Positions 28,702-38,101 of a stretch of DNA of 64,000 bases are shown here, piece by piece. Numbering within the stretch: position 1 is the first letter of the stretch; each line of letters begins with the position of its first letter. The notes under the pieces are model-generated. The model saw only the letters and a list, made by a program, of their open reading frames with translations. It did no database searches and had not been told where the DNA came from. The DNA lies in NCBI GenBank assembly GCA_910578885.1, contig CAJTSH010000001.1, positions 111,007 through 175,006 on the forward strand, in the 5' to 3' direction. The position numbers were made by a program, and so were the translations under genes. The stretch comes from an uncultured Lachnospiraceae bacterium (GTDB taxonomy: Bacteria; Bacillota; Clostridia; Lachnospirales; Lachnospiraceae).

Positions 28702-29235
28702 TCAGATTTTTACATCACGATTTTTGGAAAAATATAAATTTAAATCGTCGTCATTACAATAATCCGCATGCGGCGTACACACCTTAGAGCCATACCAGAC
28801 CCCGGAACCGTCAGGAATATACCCACGCTTCACATACATCCTTTGGGCGCTCCCGTATCCGCTATGCAAACCGACTGCAAGATAGACAGTATCCGCATAT
28901 TTAAAAGCAATTTCCTCCGCCGCATCCATCAGCTTACTTCCAATTCCGCGCCGTCGGTATTTTTCCAGCACGCCAAGATCAATCAATTCCGCATACCCTT
29001 TGTTCGCAAATGCTCCCCATGTACTGTTAGGATATATGTTGAGATATCCTGCGACATTTCCTTTGTATTCCGCCGCCAGCGAGATACATTTTCCCTCCGA
29101 CCGGTCTTTGAGACGGTTTTCATATTTCTCAATCGTAGTATTCCAGCCTTGGGCAATTTCTTCCTGTGTGATGATTGCTGCGTCCAGTTGTTCTAAATCT
29201 CGGATTGTAATTTCGTCATTTTCAAAGTATATCAT
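28702..29235 (-). CDS. GNAT-family N-acetyltransferase
   Basis: A 177-aa GNAT enzyme. The acetyl-CoA-binding motif A is LGVLEKYRRRGIGSKLMDAAE (about 88-108, Q/R-x2-G-x-G/A form) and motif B is VGLHSGYGSAQRMYVKRGYIPDG. Start at 29235 has AAGGAG eight bases upstream. The acceptor is unknown. Confidence 0.9.
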   Translation of the reverse strand: MIYFENDEITIRDLEQLDAAIITQEEIAQGWNTTIEKYENRLKDRSEGKCISLAAEYKGNVAGYLNIYPNSTWGAFANKGYAELIDLGVLEKYRRRGIGSKLMDAAEEIAFKYADTVYLAVGLHSGYGSAQRMYVKRGYIPDGSGVWYGSKVCTPHADYCNDDDLNLYFSKNRDVKI

Positions 29236-29260
29236 CCTTTGGCTCCTTCTAATATACACC

Positions 29261-29767
29261 TTAATTCTCAAACCGCACTTCATTATAAATCATGTGTACT
29301 GCTTCGTCTATTCCAAACTCCTTCGTCAATCTTTTCTCTGGTATAAAACCAATATAGTCTTTTCCCTTCCACCATCTCCGCATTTCCTTCTCACCAAAAT
29401 CATTGCAATTTGGCTTCTGCTTATGCCGAATCAGCGTTTCCTCAAAAGACAGCTCATAATAATAAGCATGTACACCCTGTCCATATTCCATGTCTATCCA
29501 TGCAAATAATTCCCCATACCATGAAGTGTTTAGAATTCCTTCCAAAATGACAATATCACAATTCTCCTTTCCGTATTTTACCAACTCCAATAAAAGTGAA
29601 ATTGCTCTTGTATTCTCTCCTTCCCTTGCATACAGCATCTCTATCTCTCTTCTAACCACATCTTGTGAAATCAACATGGTTCCATGACCAAACTTCTGCT
29701 GCAAGGCTTTGGCAGCTGTCGTTTTTCCGCTCCCTGAATTCCCTCTCAGTAAAATCAATTTTTTCAA
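29261..29767 (-). CDS. Zeta-toxin/AAA-type small P-loop kinase
   Basis: A 168-aa ATP-binding protein. Walker A is LLRGNSGSGKTTAAKAL (about 6-22), followed by LISQDVVRREIEML, with a D-x2-R like nucleoside and zeta-type kinases, and IVILEGILNT as Walker B. The start codon is TTG, with AAAGGAG nine bases ahead. No antitoxin gene is adjacent, so a phosphotransferase role is more likely than a toxin role. Confidence 0.82.
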   Translation of the reverse strand: MKKLILLRGNSGSGKTTAAKALQQKFGHGTMLISQDVVRREIEMLYAREGENTRAISLLLELVKYGKENCDIVILEGILNTSWYGELFAWIDMEYGQGVHAYYYELSFEETLIRHKQKPNCNDFGEKEMRRWWKGKDYIGFIPEKRLTKEFGIDEAVHMIYNEVRFEN

Positions 29768-29861
29768 TCTCAGCTACTCCTTTCCTATTTCCAAATGATA
29801 GCGCTGTCTTTCATAAATAAGTCGTTTTCGGCTTATGGGCAGCAGAATTTTTTCGCTCCCT

Positions 29862-30221
29862 TTAAGCCAGCAGCTCCTCCTGCCGTTTTTTGCTAAAACC
29901 TTTCAGCACCAATTGATAAGATTTATCCAGCATATCCTTTAACAATTCATCCGGAACCTCACCGTCTGGCTTTATGGAATTCCAGTGTACCTTATTCATA
30001 TAATATCCCGGTATAATATCAGGATACTGGCTCCTCAGAAATTCTCCTTCCACCGGCTCTAATTTCAGGGTAATATAATATGGCTTATCATCATCGTCAA
30101 GGCAGAGCGCAGCAAACATTTTTCCGCCTATCATATACCTCACCCAGTTCCATTCCTCCTTTAAATCTTTTGTAACGGCTTTCTTCTCTAAAAGATATTC
30201 ATCCATCCATTCATATTTCAT
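29862..30221 (-). CDS. MmcQ/YjbR family protein
   Basis: A 119-aa CyaY-like fold protein. GGKMFAALCLDD, ITLKLEP, PGYYMNKVHWNSI and DELLKDMLDKSYQLVLKG follow the family pattern (G-K-x-F-A, L-K, Y-x-x-K-x-H-W). AGGAGG precedes the ATG. The function is only guessed at (DNA binding was suggested for relatives). Confidence 0.88.
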   Translation of the reverse strand: MKYEWMDEYLLEKKAVTKDLKEEWNWVRYMIGGKMFAALCLDDDDKPYYITLKLEPVEGEFLRSQYPDIIPGYYMNKVHWNSIKPDGEVPDELLKDMLDKSYQLVLKGFSKKRQEELLA

Positions 30222-30252
30222 ATGTCATGCCCCTCCTATATTCATATAAGCC

Positions 30253-31233
30253 CTATGATACCCCAACAATCCGAAAATCATAGCAGATATCCTCTTCGGC
30301 ACTGATATGATACACCGCTTTCACATCCGCTCCCCAACTGTCAATTCCGCCCACGCCGCGCACTGCACCAAGAATTGAGACCACAGTGCGTCTTGCCGGC
30401 GGAAGCTCCTCCTGATGGGTGGCATTTTCCAATTCCTCCGCAGTATAGGGCAGGCAGGAAAATGCAAACGGTTTCTCTTCCATTTCAAACCGCAGTCCAA
30501 ATCCATCCTTACCGCAGCCATCCTTCACATTGCTTAACGTCGTATTCCGGTACACTTCCAGCCATTTTGTCTCCATGTGTACTCCGCAGTCCTGCGGTAC
30601 TAAATATCTGGTGACAGGAAGTCCTTCAATTTCAAAGACTCCCTCCTCTCCCCCTGCCATCCGATCCGGATAGGTCTCACCGGAAAGACCTTCATAGCGA
30701 TAGGAAACCGCTTTTGTCGGCATAATAAAACGTAGTCCGAACACCGGGAGCTCCGGCAGTCCGCTTTTCCCATAATAATGTACCCGGACAAGTATCCCGC
30801 CGTCCGCTTCTACCACATAGGCCACAGAAACCTGTGTGGATGGAACCGTTATCGTTTCATACAAAAATTCTATTTTAATTTCATCGGCAGATTCCTTTTC
30901 CGTATACTTATTATTTTCGGGTGCGGCCGGAAGCTTTATCTCTACATCATCTATCCAGACCTTGATGCCGATACAATTGATAAACATATCCGCAGAAAGC
31001 CACATACCCGAACGAAGGTGAAATTTACTCCCTCTGTCATTGTCCGTAAGAGCGCGCCAGAAAGCCGGCTTCGGCGTGCGGTACAGCCACTCCTTTCCGT
31101 TTCTCACCAGTGATTCCATTCCGCCGCACTGATAGGAAAAAAGATATTCAAATCCCTTCCCATGCACGCCTAACGTCATATCACCATATACGACTTGCAG
31201 CTTCTCCGCCGTCACATTATTTGTATAATCCAT
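30253..31233 (-). CDS. lacM: Beta-galactosidase small subunit (LacM type)
   Basis: A 326-aa protein matching domain 5 of GH2 LacZ (Bgal_small_N), including LVRNGKEWLYRTPKPAFWRALTDND and LPVFGLRFIMP, in which the WRA-TDND segment completes the active site in trans. ATG at 31233 overlaps the end of lacL by 17 bases in another frame, so translation is coupled; GGAGG lies 12 bases ahead inside lacL. A longer frame from 31329 exists but lacks family similarity. Confidence 0.9.
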   Translation of the reverse strand: MDYTNNVTAEKLQVVYGDMTLGVHGKGFEYLFSYQCGGMESLVRNGKEWLYRTPKPAFWRALTDNDRGSKFHLRSGMWLSADMFINCIGIKVWIDDVEIKLPAAPENNKYTEKESADEIKIEFLYETITVPSTQVSVAYVVEADGGILVRVHYYGKSGLPELPVFGLRFIMPTKAVSYRYEGLSGETYPDRMAGGEEGVFEIEGLPVTRYLVPQDCGVHMETKWLEVYRNTTLSNVKDGCGKDGFGLRFEMEEKPFAFSCLPYTAEELENATHQEELPPARRTVVSILGAVRGVGGIDSWGADVKAVYHISAEEDICYDFRIVGVS

Positions 31234-33115
31234 AATAGTATCTGACCTCCTGTAATGCCGGTTTCTCCGTTCTGTCAGCAAATAAGATTCCGTTTCCGGA
31301 AAACTCATAGTCGGACGGACGATCATCAAAGTCCCCGCCGTAGCGCAGCACTGTTTCTCCTGTCACTTCATCCAAAACCTCCAGCGCCTGATCGATATAA
31401 TCCCAGATGAATCCCCCTTGATACATCTGATACTTGTCCAAAAGTTTGATGTAGGAATCCATACCGCCCAGTGAATTTCCCATGTCATGCATATATTCGC
31501 ATAAAAGAAACGGCTTTTTCGGATTATTTTCAAGATATTCCTCAATTTCTCCCGGTCTTGCATACATCCGGCTCTCCACATCCGAAATACAGTCTTCGTA
31601 TCCTCGATTGTGGAATACCCCTTCATAGTGCACCAGCCTCGTCTCATCCGCCTCCTTAAAATAGCGGTTCATCGCAGCAATGTTGTCCCCTGCATAAGAC
31701 TCATTTCCAAGAGACCAGAATAAAACCGACGGATGGTTCTTAAATGTCTCAAAATTCGTTCTCGCCCGGTCAGCCACCGCTTCCTTCCACTCCGGGATGC
31801 TTCCCGGTACATTCCATGCCGGCTCTGTCAGCCCCAGTTTCTGCCATGAGCCGTGGCTTTCCAGATTCGTCTCCGACATGACATAGATTCCGTTTTTATC
31901 ACATAAATCATACCATTGTATTTGATCGGGATAATGGCAGGTTCGTACTGCGTTAATATGATTGCGTTTAAAAATCTCTATGTCAAACTTCATATCCTCC
32001 TCGGTGATGCACCTTCCGCTTTTCGCATTCCACTCGTGGCGGTTTACCCCATTAATGATTAACCGCTTTCCGTTTAAGCGAACCACCTTATCCCTTATTT
32101 CTATTGTCCGAAATCCTACGGAAAGGGGGATAAATTCTATCTCCTGCCCGCCTTCCTCTAAAATGGTTACGGTCAGTGTGTACAAATAAGGATTGTGGTT
32201 CTCCCAGCAGGTAACAGCTCCTATCTCTGTAGATTGTAAGACAACGCTTTCCTTTAACGTTAGTCTTTCCTCCAGACAAACCTTTCCTGACGCATCCCGC
32301 AGGATAATGACTGCCAGTCCGTTTTCCGGCAGTTTCCCGCCTTCTGCCGACAGCTTCATCTGTAAGCCAAACATCCCTGTTTTGTAATCCGCCTTTAACT
32401 CCGGTTTCACCCAGATATCCTCTACATGTATGGACGGCTTTGCATACAAAGTTACATTTCGAAAGATTCCAAAGAACCGGAAGAAATCCTGATCCTCCAA
32501 ATATGCCGCCGTACTTCTCTTATGCACCTCTACGGCAAGCACATTCCCTTTCTCCTTGACGAATGGGCTTAAGTCAAATTCGGAGGGAGTAAAGCTGTCC
32601 TCCGCATATCCTACAAAATGCCCGTTCAGCCACAGATACATCGCCTGCTCCACGCCTTCAAAGCATATGGCAATCCGTTTTCCACATAAGCCTTCATCCA
32701 AGTCGAATTCTTTCACATAGGAGCCCACAGGATTATATTCTGCTTCGCTAAAAGACCCTTTCCACTCTGTATGATTCCCTTCGCTGTATGCAGGTCTGCG
32801 ATAAATATGCCCATCCCACGGATAGATGTTATTGATGTAGTGTATCTTATCATAACCTGCAAGCTCAATATGCCCCGGTACTAAAATCGTGTCAAATCCG
32901 CTCCGGTCAAACTCCGGCTCAAAGAAAGCAACCGGTCTGCTCTTCGCATTTACCGAATAACAAAACTGCCACTCCCCGTTCAGTGATTGGCAAAGACAGC
33001 TTTCTTTATTTTCCCATTCTTTCTGGCTTCCATAATATTTATGGTCACTGTGCGCCGGAAGCTGGTTGACACGGAAAACTTCCGGGTTGTCCAGCCAATT
33101 AATCTCTGCTTTCAT
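31217..33115 (-). CDS. lacL: Beta-galactosidase large subunit (LacL type), GH2
   Basis: A 632-aa GH2 enzyme covering the sugar-binding, immunoglobulin-like and TIM-barrel domains. LIINGVNRHEWN is a family signature; the acid/base Glu is in FWSLGNESYAGDN (about 470) and the nucleophile in FLLCEYMHDMGN (about 539). It ends after the barrel, where one-piece LacZ would continue, and the rest is supplied by the overlapping small-subunit gene. No transporter or regulator for lactose is adjacent. Confidence 0.93.
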   Translation of the reverse strand: MKAEINWLDNPEVFRVNQLPAHSDHKYYGSQKEWENKESCLCQSLNGEWQFCYSVNAKSRPVAFFEPEFDRSGFDTILVPGHIELAGYDKIHYINNIYPWDGHIYRRPAYSEGNHTEWKGSFSEAEYNPVGSYVKEFDLDEGLCGKRIAICFEGVEQAMYLWLNGHFVGYAEDSFTPSEFDLSPFVKEKGNVLAVEVHKRSTAAYLEDQDFFRFFGIFRNVTLYAKPSIHVEDIWVKPELKADYKTGMFGLQMKLSAEGGKLPENGLAVIILRDASGKVCLEERLTLKESVVLQSTEIGAVTCWENHNPYLYTLTVTILEEGGQEIEFIPLSVGFRTIEIRDKVVRLNGKRLIINGVNRHEWNAKSGRCITEEDMKFDIEIFKRNHINAVRTCHYPDQIQWYDLCDKNGIYVMSETNLESHGSWQKLGLTEPAWNVPGSIPEWKEAVADRARTNFETFKNHPSVLFWSLGNESYAGDNIAAMNRYFKEADETRLVHYEGVFHNRGYEDCISDVESRMYARPGEIEEYLENNPKKPFLLCEYMHDMGNSLGGMDSYIKLLDKYQMYQGGFIWDYIDQALEVLDEVTGETVLRYGGDFDDRPSDYEFSGNGILFADRTEKPALQEVRYYYGLYK

Positions 33116-33292
33116 TCTGATGTTCCCTCCTGTTTGGATTTATTATATACTGCCGGAATTTATTACGCAAGAAAGAATCCGGTTTTACCGGATTTTCCGC
33201 CTGCGGCGGGCTGTTTCGCCAGCATAATCCCACGCCGCCGCAGTACGTTCCTGCCCGGAGGGCTTTTTATATAGGACGTATTTTCCTATATG

Positions 33293-33318
33293 AAAAAAGC
33301 ACTGCCCTCAGACAGTGC
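33293..33318 (-). terminator. Terminator behind the GH5 glucanase gene
   Basis: On the minus strand GCACTG (33318-33313) and CAGTGC (33304-33299) form a stem with an 8-base loop, followed by six Ts. It starts 11 bases behind the stop at 33329. The GC-rich stretch 33180-33265 next to it can fold but holds no gene. Confidence 0.85.
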
Positions 33319-33328
33319 CCTCTCCTCA

Positions 33329-35533
33329 TCAATCAATTACCGTAAACGTAAATGTCTCCCACGCTCCCGCAACGGACTCACTAACCGCCACCAGCCTTCC
33401 GCCGTTGTTTAAGTCAGCCTTTACATATTTCCCGTTTGCCATTGACTGTAGGGCATATTGATTTTCATTTACCCGAACCGGAATAAATTTTTCCCATGTG
33501 TCAATTTGACCGCTTCTCGGAAGAAGTTCGCTGATGCTATCAATTACTGCACAGACATATTTTCCGTTTGCTTCGGACTTTAAGGATATCGTTCCGTCAC
33601 CGTTGCCAACGACATAAAACGTTTCCCACGCTCCACCATAGGACGCTCTTGTTGCCGCAATTGCAGCTGCGCCCCCTTCTTCTGCACATACGACCTGTCC
33701 GTTGGCAGTTGCAGTCAGATAGTATTTTCCTTCCTTTAATGTCTCTTTCACTTCCTCCTGTCCATTTCCGCTTGAAGATTGGTCTGCCTTGGTAAGCGTA
33801 AATGCTTCCCATGCTCCTGCAACGGAATCACTCGACGCCTTCAGCACTGCTTTGTTATCTAAATCGGCTTTCACATATTTCCCGTTTGCAACTGCCTTTA
33901 GCGCACATTGTTCATTGTTGATCCGAACCAGATGGAATTTCTCCCATGTGCCGATATTCTCACTTCTGGCAAGCAGTTGATTTTCTTCATCAATGACTGC
34001 GCAGATATATTTCCCATTTGCCCCGGATTTCAGAGAAACTGTTCCGTCGCTGTTATTTACCAGACTCAGCGTCTCCCATGCACCGCCGAAGGATTCTCTT
34101 ACAGCAGCAAGCGGGGCTGCCCCGCTGTTCTCAGCACATACGACCTGTCCGTTCGCTGCCGAGGTCAGATAATAATCCCCATTCTCTGCCTTTAGCGACG
34201 CTGTTGACTGATTGGTTCCGGGCAGATATGCCTTAATTGCATTGACCAGCCTCGTATTCTGTACAGAATATCCGACCTTCCCCCACTTGCTGCGGATGGT
34301 GGATTCCGAATCTGTTGAAATATTTACGCTCTCCAGACCCGGCTGATTATACAATCCCCAGTTATTGTTACTCCCGGTCACCTTATAGGTCCAAGTGGTC
34401 CAGTTCAAACCTGCGTCATTCAATAATTTTACGCCTGCCGACCATGCGTCATAATTATTCATGTAACAGAATTCACCCATGTAACTTGGTACGTTGTAAT
34501 TGGCTCTTGTGATTCCGTCAAGCTTATTCTGCATATTGGAAATCTGTTTTCCGTTTGCATTGTCGTAATCGTCATACATATAATTATGGTACTCATACAT
34601 GACATTCTTCCAACCGTAACGATCCGGATTCGGCAGATCCACAGCATCCCATGTAGATTCCATAATAATCATATGATCTGGGTCTACAGAGCGAATCACA
34701 TTATATGCCTTGTCATAAATATTCCAGAGCTGTGTACGGAGCTCATTGTCGGAATATCCCGAATTGTAGCGATAGGTACAGTATGGCTCATTTAACAAGT
34801 CATATCCTGCAACTGTCGGATTTCCTTTATAGCGGGAAGCGATTTTCTCCCACAAGGCGTAGTATAAATTTTGATTTGCCGCCGCACTGCTTCCCCAAAA
34901 GAACTGAGACGCCGCCTGTTTCTGATCCCCTCCGTCTATTCCGGAGTGGTCGCTTCCGTTCTGGGAACCGGGCGCTCCATGCATATCCAGAATGACATAA
35001 ATGCCTCTTTCCCCCGCTTCCCTGACAAACCAGTCGATTCTGTCAAATGCGTTATTCAGCAGATTTCCGTTGAAATCCACCAGATTCATGTACCAGATCG
35101 GTAATCGTATACAGTTAACCCCCATCTCTGCACAGTTATCAAAGTCTTTTTCCGTCCAATAATTATCCTGATACAGATTTACCAGCTCACGCATCTTCGC
35201 TTCTCCAAAACGATTTGTCAGCGTACGGTAAATGTCCATTTCACAGTTCACCCCTGAACTATACTGTGTCGGGCACATCCAAAATTCCTGTACCAGATAT
35301 CCTCCTGCATTGGTTCCCCGCAGATAAACCGTTTCTCCGGTTCCCCAATTCTTACGGATTAGTTTTCCATCCGCTTTCAAAAAATCTGACGTACTGATCT
35401 CTGCTGCCTGTGCTTCTGTGTTTTCGTGTCCCGTTAAGCCCAATGAAGACACCATATTTGTTAAAACCAATGATGCGCCAAGCACTGCCCCGAACACGAA
35501 CTTACCAATTCTTTTAAGTGTTTTTGACCACAT
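33329..35533 (-). CDS. Secreted GH5 glucanase with duplicated beta-trefoil-like domain
   Basis: A 734-aa exported protein: signal peptide (about 1-42), then a GH5 TIM barrel (about 45-440) of the exo-1,3-beta-glucanase/cellulase type. CIRLPIWYMNL, ILDMHGAPGSQNG, the acid/base Glu in YDLLNEPYC (about 244) and the nucleophile in YMGEFCYMN (about 352) are intact. The tail holds two copies of an about 140-residue fascin/ricin-like module (each with ANGKYICAV- and NGKYVKADL-type strands) that probably binds glycans. ATG at 35533 has AAGGAGGAAGGAT. Confidence 0.92.
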   Translation of the reverse strand: MWSKTLKRIGKFVFGAVLGASLVLTNMVSSLGLTGHENTEAQAAEISTSDFLKADGKLIRKNWGTGETVYLRGTNAGGYLVQEFWMCPTQYSSGVNCEMDIYRTLTNRFGEAKMRELVNLYQDNYWTEKDFDNCAEMGVNCIRLPIWYMNLVDFNGNLLNNAFDRIDWFVREAGERGIYVILDMHGAPGSQNGSDHSGIDGGDQKQAASQFFWGSSAAANQNLYYALWEKIASRYKGNPTVAGYDLLNEPYCTYRYNSGYSDNELRTQLWNIYDKAYNVIRSVDPDHMIIMESTWDAVDLPNPDRYGWKNVMYEYHNYMYDDYDNANGKQISNMQNKLDGITRANYNVPSYMGEFCYMNNYDAWSAGVKLLNDAGLNWTTWTYKVTGSNNNWGLYNQPGLESVNISTDSESTIRSKWGKVGYSVQNTRLVNAIKAYLPGTNQSTASLKAENGDYYLTSAANGQVVCAENSGAAPLAAVRESFGGAWETLSLVNNSDGTVSLKSGANGKYICAVIDEENQLLARSENIGTWEKFHLVRINNEQCALKAVANGKYVKADLDNKAVLKASSDSVAGAWEAFTLTKADQSSSGNGQEEVKETLKEGKYYLTATANGQVVCAEEGGAAAIAATRASYGGAWETFYVVGNGDGTISLKSEANGKYVCAVIDSISELLPRSGQIDTWEKFIPVRVNENQYALQSMANGKYVKADLNNGGRLVAVSESVAGAWETFTFTVID

Positions 35534-35658
35534 ATCCTTCCTCCTTGTCATACCCCATAGTTTTTTATAAAAACCATTTTACAGGCATTTTTTTAACTTT
35601 CAATATTTATGGCCAAACTGTCGTAATCCATACTCCTTTTTGTAAATTTTTACACCTG

Positions 35659-36207
35659 TTATACTGTTTCCATCCATGTCTGCAACAGCATGATATGATA
35701 TTCTTCGTCTTTGATGATTCGAGCCAATACTGCATTTACGTATTCATCCTTCATTGCCCTGATATGCATTTTATATTGGTTAATGGCGGCTTTCTCACTC
35801 TCGATATCCGCCCATAGCATCTTTTTTGCATTGTCAGGAAGCGTCAGGTACGCAGGCGTCCACATCATCGGTCTTCCACCCGGCTGCTTTGCCGAGAAAT
35901 CAATGTTCCCTCCCAATAAATTTATCAATTCCCCCAGCTTCTGTAAATGCATCATTTCCGCCATTGCGATTCCAAGAATTGCGCCTGTAAGAGGACACTT
36001 TTCACAGGACAGGCGGTTTTCATTGTTGATGTACTGTGTGATTGCCGAAAGTTCCGATACGGAACCGCAGTAATCCACGCTAAGTAAATCTGCATAGCTT
36101 CTATTTTTTTCCTTCACCTGAATCGGCGGGTATGGCAAATCTACCATTGCAGGCTTGATACCGGACAGCTTGCAGTCATTTCTCATAGGAGCTGCATTTT
36201 CTTCCAT
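35659..36207 (-). CDS. Ferritin-like protein
   Basis: A 182-aa protein with a four-helix metal-binding layout. The first pair is E-x-S-AITQYIN with AMAEMMHLQKLG (E-x2-H), the second is IESEKAAINQYKMHI with IIKDEEYHIMLLQ (E-x2-H). A CEKCP motif lies between. Proteins like this are common in spore-forming Clostridia and resemble CotJC or rubrerythrin-like coat proteins. GGAGAAACG precedes the ATG. Confidence 0.8.
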   Translation of the reverse strand: MEENAAPMRNDCKLSGIKPAMVDLPYPPIQVKEKNRSYADLLSVDYCGSVSELSAITQYINNENRLSCEKCPLTGAILGIAMAEMMHLQKLGELINLLGGNIDFSAKQPGGRPMMWTPAYLTLPDNAKKMLWADIESEKAAINQYKMHIRAMKDEYVNAVLARIIKDEEYHIMLLQTWMETV

Positions 36208-36327
36208 TCTATCGTTTCTCCAAATACATGTTTTATTATAGTATATTGGATTTTTTCTGCAGGGTGAATGATTGATTACACTCTTTCTAATACGCTATAA
36301 AATGCACAATCAGGCCGACAAGTCTGC

Positions 36328-37227
36328 CTAGTTATCAACAATACAACACGCAAACCTCTCTATATAAGCATCATATCTGTCCCCATTCAATTCAAGCGAA
36401 TGTTGAAAATTATTTTCCTGATAAAAATAATACGGCAGTAAAAGCGGTGCCATATACCCATCCTTATCCTCAATCAAAATCTCTGTGCCGCCGTCTTCCT
36501 TTCTGAAATCACGGATAAGAATCCGGGCATCCTCTTTCAAATCTGCCATCTTTAAATAGTTCTTGGTCCATTCGTAGATTTCTGCTATCCGCGCTTCCTT
36601 TCCATTAAAGTCCGAATACTCCGGCTTTTCGCCATTTCCCACTGTCAGAGTTCCCTGATACCAGATTTTCACCTCCCCGGGTTCAGCAGTTAATCCCAGC
36701 AAATCTGCAATCTCCTCCTTTGCACCCGACACATCCCTCAAATCCACTCTCCTGTCCAGACTCCCCTGTAGAGAAAGCGCATACAACGTCCCATTATATA
36801 CAGTCAAATCCACCATTGCAGTTGTAAGCCCCTCATCTTGCGGCTGCAACAATATCGAAGCAATGTACTGTGTATACTCCTCCTCTTCTTTGTCACATGA
36901 TTTCTGATGCAGTACAACATAATCCAGAGTCGTCCCCTTGTATGATAACAATGGATTGTCATACACAATACCGCCTTCATAATAAATGTTTTCATTCAGC
37001 CGCAGCTTCAATTGTTCTTCCAGATCGTCTTGTGAAAGATAGGGAAATTCCTCTCCCATATCGTTGTATAAAGAAGCAAATTCTTCCCCTCTCTTTTCCC
37101 CACAGCCGGAAAACAGCGCACATGCAGCAAGCGGGAAAACACATAGTCCCAAAGCCCTTATCGACAATTGAAAAATACATTTCCTGACGCATCCCCTAAA
37201 CGATGCATATTTTCGATTGCATACCAT
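36328..37227 (-). CDS. Putative lipoprotein, last gene of an ABC operon
   Basis: A 299-aa protein. A basic N-terminus and hydrophobic stretch lead to lipobox LFSGC near residue 42, so it should be anchored outside the membrane. I do not recognise the remaining domain. It holds an acidic alpha/beta text with YDNPLLSYKGTTLDYVVLHQ and YNGTLYALSLQGSLDRRV. GAGGTAGAGC precedes ATG, 19 bases after the permease gene, so it belongs to the transport operon. Confidence 0.75.
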   Translation of the reverse strand: MVCNRKYASFRGCVRKCIFQLSIRALGLCVFPLAACALFSGCGEKRGEEFASLYNDMGEEFPYLSQDDLEEQLKLRLNENIYYEGGIVYDNPLLSYKGTTLDYVVLHQKSCDKEEEEYTQYIASILLQPQDEGLTTAMVDLTVYNGTLYALSLQGSLDRRVDLRDVSGAKEEIADLLGLTAEPGEVKIWYQGTLTVGNGEKPEYSDFNGKEARIAEIYEWTKNYLKMADLKEDARILIRDFRKEDGGTEILIEDKDGYMAPLLLPYYFYQENNFQHSLELNGDRYDAYIERFACCIVDN

Positions 37228-37246
37228 GCTCTACCTCTTAAATTAG

Positions 37247-38101
37247 TCAAATTACATCTTTCCGGTCGAAATACACCCATCCCACCAATATGCTAAATAT
37301 CATGATGAACAGGCTTATTACCACGCCGTTGTCCGGGCTGATTCCGTCCACGCTTACATAGGAACTCCTCAGCCACATTGTATAGCTCCCCGGCAGCCAC
37401 CATGCCGTATAATATGCTGACAGAACATACAGTCCACACATGGATGCAAAACTGACAACCGGTGAAAGCCAGAAGCTCAACAGCATCTGAAGCATACATA
37501 ATGCAGCCGTCATAAGGAACGGTACAATGCCTGCAATATATAGCATGTCATTTGCGGAAACATAACGCATGTTGCTTCCGAAAAAGAAACTCATCAATTC
37601 CTCTGTAAAATCAAGCGACATGATTCCATGATTCAGACCAGTCACTACGGCTATGGTTCCAATCAGCACGACATAATAAAGCAAAACCGTAATCAGACAC
37701 CAAATGCACTTGCTAAACCACCACTTACTCCTTGATTTTCCCGCCAAAAAAAGAATACTTCCGTATTCTTTGTAATCTTTTTCCGGATAATATGCCACAA
37801 TATAATGAATCCCGATTTGAAACGCAAACCAATAAATTGGAATCTGAAAGAGTTTTTGAGGATCAAACCGGAAAACTTCCATTCCCTTCGTAGAAAATAA
37901 GCAGGCGTCAAGAAATGTTCCATTGTCAAACAAATATCCTCCATCCAGACCGGATTGTATCGCGTTAAACAGTTCCCTAGACGCAAAATATGCAGCCGCT
38001 ACGACAATGATATACTGATACCATTTTCTCAGAGTCCCCAATAAAATATCCTTTTTCAGAAGCTTCAGTCCAGTCATTCTAAATAACCATACCTTTCTCA
38101 T
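37247..38101 (-). CDS. ABC-2-type permease of the six-gene operon
   Basis: A 284-aa membrane protein with about six helices and an FRFDPQKLFQIPIYWFAFQ segment. It has no ATPase motifs. Its ATG overlaps the ATPase stop by four bases (ATGA). With the second permease it probably forms a heterodimeric exporter or lipid/peptide-handling pump; the substrate is unknown. Confidence 0.82.
   Translation of the reverse strand: MRKVWLFRMTGLKLLKKDILLGTLRKWYQYIIVVAAAYFASRELFNAIQSGLDGGYLFDNGTFLDACLFSTKGMEVFRFDPQKLFQIPIYWFAFQIGIHYIVAYYPEKDYKEYGSILFLAGKSRSKWWFSKCIWCLITVLLYYVVLIGTIAVVTGLNHGIMSLDFTEELMSFFFGSNMRYVSANDMLYIAGIVPFLMTAALCMLQMLLSFWLSPVVSFASMCGLYVLSAYYTAWWLPGSYTMWLRSSYVSVDGISPDNGVVISLFIMIFSILVGWVYFDRKDVI

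Noticed and set aside
29261..29767. Zeta toxin of a toxin-antitoxin pair
   Set aside because: The P-loop protein is short and has no antitoxin gene beside it.
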